From positions 1-8,711 of the forward strand of contig DAOTUD010000034.1 of assembly GCA_034437275.1 (NCBI GenBank): a stretch of 8,711 nt of DNA. The letters run 5' to 3'. The notes under the pieces are model-generated. The model saw nothing but the letters and a program-made list of their open reading frames with translations. It ran no database searches and was not told the origin of the DNA. This DNA is from TC-15 sp034437275. Lineage in GTDB: Bacteria > Chloroflexota > Anaerolineae > Aggregatilineales > Aggregatilineaceae. This document shows, in pieces, positions 1 through 7,622 of the stretch (position 1 is its first letter; every line of letters starts with the position of its first letter). The translations under genes and the position numbers were made by a program.

Positions 1-3000
1 TTGTGGATTATGTTTTGCAGCATGGCAGTGGACAGGGCGTCAAAGCCATCGTGGTCTACCCGATGAACGCCCTGGCGAACAGCCAGTATTTCGAACTGGG
101 GAAATTCCTGCGGCACGGCTATCCAGATGATCAGCAGCCTGTCACCTTCGAAAAGTACACGGGCCAGGAATCCGACACCACCCGCAACCAGATCATTGCC
201 AATCCCCCCGACATCATCCTGACCAACTACGTCATGCTGGAGCTGATGCTCACACGGCCCCAGGAAAGTCGCCTGATGCAAGCTGCTGAGGGGCTGCGTT
301 TCCTGGTTCTTGATGAACTCCACACCTATCGCGGTCGTCAGGGCGCAGATGTCGCCCTGTTGGTACGCCGGGTGCGAGATCGTCTGGCAGCTGAGCAGTT
401 GCAGTGCGTTGGAACATCGGCCACCCTCGCCAGCGAGGGAACATTCGACGAGCAGCGGGCCGATGTTGCAAAGGTAGCCACCCAGCTTTTCGGCGCAGAA
501 GTGTACCCAGAACATATCATCGGCGAAACCTTGCAGCGCGTTACGCCTGAATATGACCCCGATGATCCCGCATTTCATGACGCATTGTACAAGCGTATCA
601 GTAGTGAACCGCTAAAAGTGCCGTCCCGATTTGATGCCTTTGTAGACGATCCGCTTTCAAGCTGGATTGAGAGTGCGTTTGGAGTTACGCGAGACGATAG
701 CAGCGAGCGGCTGGTTCGCAGTGATCCCCAAAGCATTCGCGGTGAGAACGGGGCAGCACGCCAACTGAGTGACCTGACTGGCATTGACGAAGATCGCTGT
801 GGGGATGTTATTGAGCAATGGTTGTTAGCCGGATACGATTACGAGCCAAATCCCGAAACGGATTCACCTCCCTTCGCGTTCCGTCTGCACCAGTTCATCA
901 GCCCCGGCGATACCGCCTACGCATCCTTAGGACCGGAAGACATTCGCCATCTCACCGTGCATGGGCAGCAATTTGTGCCCGGCGACCGCAACCGCGTATT
1001 ATTCCCGCTGGTTTTCTGTCGTGAATGTGGACAGGAATACTACTGCGTTGGCATGACTGAAGATGAGGAAACCGGACACCGTCACTTCGCCCCGCGAGAG
1101 TTCTCAGATCGCCTTAGCGACGATGAGCGTGCCGCCGGCTACCTTTACTTGAGTACGACCCATTCCTGGCCGTCTGACCCCGATGAAGTAATGAATCGGC
1201 TGCCGGATGACTGGCTGGAAACACACCGAGGCTCGCTGCGCATTCGCTCCCACCGTCGCAAGTATCTTCCCCAGGTTGTCCATGTGCGCCCTGATGGAGT
1301 TGAGGATGCGTCCGGGGATGAGTGTGTCTTCCTGGAAACTCCCTTTCGCTTCTGTCTACGCTGTGGCGTTTCCTATAGTGCGCGCCAGCGATCCGATTTC
1401 GCCAAACTGGCTTCATTAAGCTCAGAAGGCCGCAGCAGCACCACCACCATTTTGAGTCTGTCGACCATCCTGCACCTCCAGGACGAGCGTTTGCTGCCGG
1501 ACCACGCCCGCAAGCTGCTGAGTTTCACCGATAACCGGCAGGATGCATCGCTGCAGGCCGGGCATTTCAATGACTTTGTGGAAGTTGGTTTGCTGCGCTC
1601 GGCGCTGTACGCGGCGGTTGAACACGCTGGAGACGCGGGCGTGCATCATGAGGCGATCACCCAAAATGTATTCGATGCCCTCAATTTGCCGCTTGAGCTG
1701 TACGCCAGCAACCCAGACGTGCGCTTCCAGGCATTGGATGAAACCAAAAAAGCTTTGCGACACGTGCTGGGTTATCGCCTGTATCGCGATCTGCGACGTG
1801 GCTGGCGGATTATGTCGCCTAATCTGGAACAGTGCGGACTGCTTCAAATTGACTACCTGTCACTGGATGATCTGTGCCAGGCTGAGGATGTCTGGGCAGA
1901 ATGCCATCCCACGCTGGCCACGGCCCATCCCGACACAAGGTCGCAAATTGCCAAGACACTCCTCGATTTCATGCGGCGCGAACTGGCCATCAAAGTTGAC
2001 TATCTCGACGCTGACTTCCAGGATACCCTCCAACGTCTGAGCAGCCAGCGTCTTACTGCCCCCTGGGCCATCGACGAAAATGAGCGTATGCAGTATGCTG
2101 CCGTTCTCTTTCCACGTTCGGCAGGCCGTGGCGATTACCAGGGCAATGTGTTCGTGTCGGCACGCGGTGGCTTTGGCATTTACCTCAGGCGACACAATAC
2201 CTTCCGCGAATACACCGGCGAGCGTTTGCGGCTTGAAGACACAGATCAGATCATCCGCGAACTGCTCGAAGCCCTGAAAATCGCCGGGCTGGTTGAGGTC
2301 GTTATGGAACCCCAGGACGACGCCGACGTTCCCGGCTATCAACTAAATGCGGCTTCCATGTTGTGGAAAGCAGGCGATGGAGAGCACGCCTTCCACGATC
2401 CCATTCGCGTCCCCAACGAATCAGAGGAGGGCGGCAGACCCAACCCCTTCTTCGTCAATTTCTATCGCTCCGTCGCACAGCAGTTGCAAGGCCTCGAAGC
2501 CCGTGAACACACGGCTCAGGTTCCTTACGAACAGCGCATCGAACGTGAAGAGGAGTTCCGGAAAGGCGAACTGCCCATTCTGTACTGCTCGCCGACTATG
2601 GAACTGGGCGTGGACATTGCTGAGTTGAATGTTGTCAACATGCGGAACGTTCCACCCACCCCAGCCAACTACGCGCAGCGCAGCGGACGCGCCGGACGCA
2701 GCGGACAACCTGCGCTCGTATTCACTTATTGCTCCGGGGGCAGCCCCCATGACCAGTACTTCTTCCGGCGGCCTGAGCTGATGGTCAATGGTGCAGTTGC
2801 GCCGCCATGTCTGGACCTGGCCAACGAAGACCTGGTGCTGAGCCACATTCACGCCATCTGGCTGGCTGAAACCGGCGTAGACCTGGGCAAGACGCTCAAG
2901 GATATCCTGGACCTGTCCGGCCAGTATCCCACCCTGGACCTGTTAGAAGGCGTACAGGCAGACATTGAATCAGACCACGCGCGCCATCGCACACGGGGGC

Positions 3001-4799
3001 GGGCACAGCATGTGCTAGACATGATCGGCGCTGAACTGTACGAAGCGGGTTGGTACGAACCGGAATGGCTCGACAAACAGCTGTTGGTCATCACCCAGCG
3101 CTTCGATGGCACGTGCAACCGCTGGCGTGGCCTGTATCGTGCCGCGCTGGCCCAGTCCGAAGCCCAGGGTAAGATCATCCGGGATGCGTCGCGCAGCGCA
3201 GCAGACAAAAAGCAGGCTATCCGGCTGCGCCGCGAAGCTGAGTCGCAGCTCAAACTGCTGACGGAAGCCGAGAACATCGCCCAGTCAGATTTCTACAGCT
3301 ACCGCTACTTCGCCAGCGAAGGCTTCCTGCCCGGCTACAGCTTCCCGCGCCTGCCCATCTCAGCCTACATTCCCGGTCGCCGCATACGCGAACGCGACGA
3401 GTTCCTGTCACGCCCGCGCTTTCTGGCCATCTCCGAGTTCGGACCGCGCTCCATCATCTACCATGAAGGGTCACGGTATATCATCAACCGCGTGATCCTC
3501 CCCGTCAACGAAGAAGGCCCGCTTACCTCACAAATCAAGCAGTGCAAGCACTGTGGTTACCTGCATCCCATCCGCGAAGGTGAAGGTCCGGATTTGTGCG
3601 AGCGCTGCGGAACGCAGCTTGCTCCCCCACTGCGCAAACTCTTGCGGATGCAAAACGTCGTCGCCAAACGCCGCGACCGGATCAACTCGGACGAAGAGGA
3701 ACGGTTCCGGCTCGGCTACGAGATCAGCACCGGCATGCGCTTTCCGGAACGTGATGGCCACCCAACCTACCGCACCGGCCATGTCGTGCTGGGCGATGAA
3801 CCGCTTGTCCGGCTCACTTACGCCCAAGCCGCGACGCTGTGGCGCATCAACCTGGGATGGACGCGGCGCAAGGACAAACACCAGTACGGCTTTGTGCTGG
3901 ACATCGAGCGCGGGTATTGGGCCAGGAACCAGTTGGCCCAGGAAGACGATCCCGATGATCCAATGTCGCCACGCACCAAGCGCATAATCCCCTACGTAGA
4001 AGACAGCCGCAACTGCCTGTTGTTCGAGCCATTGATCGAACTCGAAACCAAGGAAATGGCCTCGCTCCAGGCCGCATTGAAGCGTGCCATTGAAGCTACC
4101 TTCCAGCTTGAAAACAACGAACTGGCAGCGGAGCCGCTCCCGAACGTCGGTGAGCGTCGCATTCTGTTGTTCTACGAAGCCGCCGAAGGCGGGGCCGGCG
4201 TCCTACGACGCATTCTGGACGAGCCACAGGCCATGGCCCGCATCGCGCGCGAGGCCCTGGCGATCTGTCACTTCGATCCCGACACAGGCGAGGACCTGCA
4301 CCGCGCCCCACGCGCCACAGAAGATTGCGAGGCGGCCTGTTATGATTGTCTACTGAGTTATGGCAACCAGCGCGAACACGCCCTGCTGGACCGGAAACTG
4401 ATCGCCGATCTTCTGCTGGATTTAGCGGAAACGACGGTTCACGCCAGCCCAACCAGCCAGCCACGTGACGAGCACCTCGACGAACTCATGCGACTGGCTG
4501 CGTCGGATTTGGAACGCGAATGGCTGGACTACCTCGACCAGAACAGCTACCGGCTGCCGGACGCGGCCCAGGTGCTGTTTGAGGAATGCAACACGCGACC
4601 AGATTTCGTATACGAGCGTGCTTATGCGGTGATTTACATCGACGGCCCGCACCACGACTACCCGGAGCGCCAGGCGCGCGACGACCAGCAGCGGGCGTGT
4701 ATGGAAGACGAAGGTTATATGGTGATTCGCTTTGGCTATTACGACGAGTGGGACGACATTGTTGCCCGTAATCCAGATGTCTTTGGGGGTGAAGCATGA
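1..4799 (+). CDS. YprA/DruE-like SF2 helicase with DUF1998-type cysteine cluster and C-terminal PD-(D/E)XK-like domain (5' partial)
   Basis: This is a very large ATP-dependent DNA helicase or translocase, probably the core motor of a phage-defence complex. The frame is open from base 3; the GTG there is not a credible start because the Walker A motif is missing and should lie just upstream. Visible motifs, in residues counted from base 3, are: YPMNALANSQ 19-28 (Ia), TNYVML 74-79, DELH 104-107 (II), GTSATL 137-142 (III), SFTDNRQDA 507-515 (IV), SPTMELGVDI 863-872 (V) and QRSGRAGR 892-899 (VI). Paired cysteines occur at 339/342, 451/454 and 1181/1184/1199/1202. A CX3CX2C cluster at 1442/1446/1449, with C1422, marks a DUF1998/MrfA-type C-terminal module. 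Residues about 1500-1598 resemble a DUF559/Vsr-like nuclease fold (D1534, D1547, H1551, R1559). At 1598 or more residues it is about twice the length of ordinary YprA/MrfA and closer to Druantia DruE. The stop overlaps the next gene by four bases. The helicase call is firm; the clade is inferred. Confidence 0.9.
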   Translation, partial: VDYVLQHGSGQGVKAIVVYPMNALANSQYFELGKFLRHGYPDDQQPVTFEKYTGQESDTTRNQIIANPPDIILTNYVMLELMLTRPQESRLMQAAEGLRFLVLDELHTYRGRQGADVALLVRRVRDRLAAEQLQCVGTSATLASEGTFDEQRADVAKVATQLFGAEVYPEHIIGETLQRVTPEYDPDDPAFHDALYKRISSEPLKVPSRFDAFVDDPLSSWIESAFGVTRDDSSERLVRSDPQSIRGENGAARQLSDLTGIDEDRCGDVIEQWLLAGYDYEPNPETDSPPFAFRLHQFISPGDTAYASLGPEDIRHLTVHGQQFVPGDRNRVLFPLVFCRECGQEYYCVGMTEDEETGHRHFAPREFSDRLSDDERAAGYLYLSTTHSWPSDPDEVMNRLPDDWLETHRGSLRIRSHRRKYLPQVVHVRPDGVEDASGDECVFLETPFRFCLRCGVSYSARQRSDFAKLASLSSEGRSSTTTILSLSTILHLQDERLLPDHARKLLSFTDNRQDASLQAGHFNDFVEVGLLRSALYAAVEHAGDAGVHHEAITQNVFDALNLPLELYASNPDVRFQALDETKKALRHVLGYRLYRDLRRGWRIMSPNLEQCGLLQIDYLSLDDLCQAEDVWAECHPTLATAHPDTRSQIAKTLLDFMRRELAIKVDYLDADFQDTLQRLSSQRLTAPWAIDENERMQYAAVLFPRSAGRGDYQGNVFVSARGGFGIYLRRHNTFREYTGERLRLEDTDQIIRELLEALKIAGLVEVVMEPQDDADVPGYQLNAASMLWKAGDGEHAFHDPIRVPNESEEGGRPNPFFVNFYRSVAQQLQGLEAREHTAQVPYEQRIEREEEFRKGELPILYCSPTMELGVDIAELNVVNMRNVPPTPANYAQRSGRAGRSGQPALVFTYCSGGSPHDQYFFRRPELMVNGAVAPPCLDLANEDLVLSHIHAIWLAETGVDLGKTLKDILDLSGQYPTLDLLEGVQADIESDHARHRTRGRAQHVLDMIGAELYEAGWYEPEWLDKQLLVITQRFDGTCNRWRGLYRAALAQSEAQGKIIRDASRSAADKKQAIRLRREAESQLKLLTEAENIAQSDFYSYRYFASEGFLPGYSFPRLPISAYIPGRRIRERDEFLSRPRFLAISEFGPRSIIYHEGSRYIINRVILPVNEEGPLTSQIKQCKHCGYLHPIREGEGPDLCERCGTQLAPPLRKLLRMQNVVAKRRDRINSDEEERFRLGYEISTGMRFPERDGHPTYRTGHVVLGDEPLVRLTYAQAATLWRINLGWTRRKDKHQYGFVLDIERGYWARNQLAQEDDPDDPMSPRTKRIIPYVEDSRNCLLFEPLIELETKEMASLQAALKRAIEATFQLENNELAAEPLPNVGERRILLFYEAAEGGAGVLRRILDEPQAMARIAREALAICHFDPDTGEDLHRAPRATEDCEAACYDCLLSYGNQREHALLDRKLIADLLLDLAETTVHASPTSQPRDEHLDELMRLAASDLEREWLDYLDQNSYRLPDAAQVLFEECNTRPDFVYERAYAVIYIDGPHHDYPERQARDDQQRACMEDEGYMVIRFGYYDEWDDIVARNPDVFGGEA
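4785..4798 (+). promoter_or_regulatory. Ribosome binding site and ATGA start-stop overlap between genes 1 and 2
   Basis: A GGGGGTGA stretch at 4785-4792 lies a few bases before the ATG at 4796-4798. That ATG overlaps the TGA stop of the upstream helicase (4797-4799). The arrangement supports 4796 as the start of gene 2 and suggests translational coupling, so the two helicases are probably made together from one transcript. Confidence 0.7.
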
Positions 4800-7618
4800 G
4801 CTACGCAGTAGGATCACTGGTCCGTGTACGGGGCCGCGAGTGGGTTGTCCTGCCCGATTCAGGTGACGATGTGCTTGTGCTGCGCCCCATCGGCGGCACA
4901 GAGGACGAGGCGACCGGCATCTACATTCCCCTGGAGCACGTCGAACCCGCGCAGTTTGAACTGCCCGATCCGGAACAGATCGGCGACTACCGCTCATGCC
5001 GCCTGCTGCGCGCTGCCGTGCGCCTGGGCTTCCGCTCCAGCGCGGGACCCTTCCGGTCATTTGCGCGTATCGCGGTTGAGCCGCGTCCCTACCAGCTTGT
5101 CCCTTTGCTGATGGCCCTCAAGCGCGACCCGGTGCGCCTGCTCATTGCAGACGATGTCGGCATCGGCAAGACCATCGAAGCCTGTCTCGTCGCGCGTGAG
5201 TTGTTGGATCGCGGGGAAATCGAACGGCTGGCGGTCCTCTGCCCGCCTCAGTTGGCCGAGCAGTGGCAGGCCGAGTTAGCCACCAAGTTTTTCATCAATG
5301 CCCAGTTGGTCTTGTCGAGCACCGCCACCCGCCTTGAGCGCCAGTGCCGCATAGACGAGTCGATCTTCGATCACTATCCCTTCGTCGTCGTATCAACCGA
5401 CTTCATCAAATCGGATCGGCGGCGGCAGGATTTTCTGCGCACCTGTCCGGAGTTCGTCATCGTCGATGAAGCGCACACCTGCGCCTACAGCAGCGAACGG
5501 CGCAGCGGGCGTCACCAACGCCACGAGTTAGTGGTTGGTCTGGCCAGCGATCCCGACCGGCATCTGGTCCTGGTCACCGCCACGCCCCACAGCGGCAAGG
5601 AAGACGCCTTTCACTCGCTGCTGTCCCTGCTCAATCCGGACCTGAACGATTTGCCGGAAGACCTTACCGGGCCGGAAAACGCCAAACACCGGCGCGAACT
5701 GGCCCAGTATTTCGTGCAGCGCCGGCGCGGTGACATTCGCCATTACATGCAGGCCGACACGCCGTTTCCTGAGCGCGATCACGCCGAAGAAACCTATACC
5801 CTGACCGCAGACTACCAACGCCTGTTTGACCGCGTGCTGAATTACGCCCGCGAGAGCGTGTCCGTTCCCGGCGAGGAGCGGTTCCGGCAGCGCGTGCGAT
5901 GGTGGTCAGCGCTGGCGCTGCTGCGCTCGCTGGCATCCAGTCCCGCCGCTGCCGCAGCCACGCTGCGCAGCCGGGCCTCAACTGCCGACGCCGAAACCGA
6001 AGAGGACGCCGACGAGATTGGCCGCCGCACCGTGCTGGACCTGATGGACGACGAATCAATGGAAGGCATTGATGTCACCCCGGGTGGTGATGTTGGCGAA
6101 GTAGCGGACGATGAAAGCGCCAACCGCCGCCGGCTGCTCGATATGGCCCGCTTTGCCGAAAGCCTGATGGGCGAAGAGGATGCCAAACTCGAAAAGATCG
6201 TGGACATCGTCCGGGATTTGATCAGCGACGGCTACAGCCCGATTGTCTTCTGCCGCTTCATCCCCACCGTCGGATACGTCACTGAAGAACTGCGCAGCCG
6301 CACGCGCGGCGTCGAGATCGCTGGCGTTACCGGTTCTCTGCCGCCCACCGAACGCGAAGCCCGTGTCGCCGAATTGGGCGAGGCCCCCAAGCGCGTCCTG
6401 GTCTGTACCGACTGCCTGAGCGAGGGTATTAATCTGCAGGAATACTTTGACGCCGTTGTACATTATGACCTGTCCTGGAACCCAACCCGCCACGAGCAGC
6501 GCGAGGGCCGCGTCGACCGTTTCGGCCAGCCGCGCGACACCATCAAAGTCGTGACGCTCTATGGGACCGACAACCAGATCGATGGCAGCGTGCTGAAGGT
6601 GCTGCTCCGTAAGCACCGGGCGATCCGTAATTCGCTGGGTATCTCCGTGCCAATTCCGGTCGAGAGCAGCGAGGTCATCGAGGCGATCTTCGAAGGGCTG
6701 CTGCTCTACGAGGAACGCCCCGCGACAGCGCAGGTGCTGCCCGGCTTTGAAGAATACATCGAACCCAGGCAGCAGGCGCTCTTCGATGAGTGGGACTACG
6801 TCGCGCAGCGCGAGAAACGCTCGCGGACTATGTTCGCCCAGGAAACCATCAAGACCGAGCAAGTCGCACAGGAGTTGCGCGCCGCCCAGGAAGCCATCGG
6901 CTCCGGCGTGAATGTGGCGGACTTCATGTGGGATGCGGTGTGGATGCACGGCGGTGTAGTCGCCGACAACCACGCGTTTCACTTCGACCTGGCCGAGACT
7001 CCGCGCGTGCTCAAAGAATCCATCGGCAACCTGGAGCAGTTCACGGCGCGCTTTGAGCTGCCCGTCGAGGAAGACCAACTTTACCTGACGCGAATGCACC
7101 CGATTGTCGAGGGCATGGCCAGCTACGTCATGGACACCGCGCTCGATCCCATTGGCGAAGGCGTGGCGCGGCGCGCTGGGGCGATCCGCACCGCCGCCGT
7201 CGATACCCGCACGACCGTGCTGCTCATCCGGCTGCGCTACCACATCATCACCAAAACCGCCGGCGAGGAGCGCCAGATGCTCGCCGAAGACGTGCAGCTT
7301 GTCGCCTTCGAGGGCGCGCCGGACAACGCGACCTGGATCGACAGCGCGTGGGCCGAAGAGCTGCTGCTCGCCGACCCCGATGAAAACATCCATCCGGCCC
7401 AGGCAACAACCTTTGTGCAGCGTGTGATTGAAGGCTTTGACCACATCCTGCCTCACCTGAACAACGTGGCGGAACAGCGCGCTGAGGAACTTCTCGACCA
7501 GCACAAGCGCGTGCGCAGCGCCTCCCGCATACGCGGCGTGCGCTATTCCGTCGAGCCGCAGCTACCGCCAGATGTGTTAGGGATTTATGTTTACCTGCCA
7601 GCGCGGGGAGGGAAGTAA
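4796..7618 (+). CDS. drmD: SNF2-type helicase, DrmD-like (DISARM-related)
   Basis: This is a complete 940-residue SF2/SNF2 ATPase, expected to translocate along double-stranded DNA rather than unwind it. It begins with a short beta-rich segment (about 1-55, GSLVRVRGREWVVL) that resembles a small SH3/Tudor-like barrel. RPYQ follows at 97-100, then Walker A DDVGIGKT 119-126, DEAH 224-227, TATPH 261-265 and IVFCRF 483-488. Motif V SEGINLQ is at 542-548 and motif VI QREGRVDRFGQ at 568-578. All residues needed for ATP hydrolysis appear intact. An Ala-rich then acidic stretch at about 383-445 separates the two RecA lobes. The C-terminal third (about 640-940) has no motif I recognise and may be a partner- or DNA-binding region. 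The N-terminal region and the VGIGKT P-loop match my memory of DISARM DrmD proteins; a HepA/RapA-like helicase is the alternative. The gene is tightly coupled to both neighbours. Confidence 0.88.
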   Translation: MSYAVGSLVRVRGREWVVLPDSGDDVLVLRPIGGTEDEATGIYIPLEHVEPAQFELPDPEQIGDYRSCRLLRAAVRLGFRSSAGPFRSFARIAVEPRPYQLVPLLMALKRDPVRLLIADDVGIGKTIEACLVARELLDRGEIERLAVLCPPQLAEQWQAELATKFFINAQLVLSSTATRLERQCRIDESIFDHYPFVVVSTDFIKSDRRRQDFLRTCPEFVIVDEAHTCAYSSERRSGRHQRHELVVGLASDPDRHLVLVTATPHSGKEDAFHSLLSLLNPDLNDLPEDLTGPENAKHRRELAQYFVQRRRGDIRHYMQADTPFPERDHAEETYTLTADYQRLFDRVLNYARESVSVPGEERFRQRVRWWSALALLRSLASSPAAAAATLRSRASTADAETEEDADEIGRRTVLDLMDDESMEGIDVTPGGDVGEVADDESANRRRLLDMARFAESLMGEEDAKLEKIVDIVRDLISDGYSPIVFCRFIPTVGYVTEELRSRTRGVEIAGVTGSLPPTEREARVAELGEAPKRVLVCTDCLSEGINLQEYFDAVVHYDLSWNPTRHEQREGRVDRFGQPRDTIKVVTLYGTDNQIDGSVLKVLLRKHRAIRNSLGISVPIPVESSEVIEAIFEGLLLYEERPATAQVLPGFEEYIEPRQQALFDEWDYVAQREKRSRTMFAQETIKTEQVAQELRAAQEAIGSGVNVADFMWDAVWMHGGVVADNHAFHFDLAETPRVLKESIGNLEQFTARFELPVEEDQLYLTRMHPIVEGMASYVMDTALDPIGEGVARRAGAIRTAAVDTRTTVLLIRLRYHIITKTAGEERQMLAEDVQLVAFEGAPDNATWIDSAWAEELLLADPDENIHPAQATTFVQRVIEGFDHILPHLNNVAEQRAEELLDQHKRVRSASRIRGVRYSVEPQLPPDVLGIYVYLPARGGK

Positions 7619-7622
7619 CATG
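7605..7622 (+). promoter_or_regulatory. Ribosome binding site for the methyltransferase gene
   Basis: GGGGAGGGA at 7605-7613 overlaps the last codons of the SNF2 helicase and lies 6 bases before the ATG at 7620-7622. The upstream TAA stop (7616-7618) is separated from this ATG by one base. This strong Shine-Dalgarno sequence fixes the start of gene 3 at 7620 and fits reinitiation by ribosomes finishing gene 2. Confidence 0.8.

Noticed and set aside
3..5. GTG as the real start of the giant helicase
   Set aside because: The protein would lack the Walker A motif needed for ATP hydrolysis, while motif Ia begins within 20 residues. The gene must start upstream of the window.
2673..2706. Short repeated cgcagcggacg-type units
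   Set aside because: They encode the helicase motif VI region (QRSGRAGRSG) and reflect alternating Ser, Gly and Arg codons, not a DNA repeat element.
4422..5060. A 212-codon minus-strand frame spanning the gene 1/gene 2 junction
   Set aside because: It is antisense to the nuclease-like tail and to the N-terminus of the SNF2 helicase, both well supported, and its product is low in recognisable content.
6056..7504. A 482-codon open frame on the minus strand
   Set aside because: It lies entirely antisense to the SNF2 helicase, whose motifs V and VI fall in the same stretch. Its product has no recognisable domain, and long antisense frames are common opposite G+C-rich genes.
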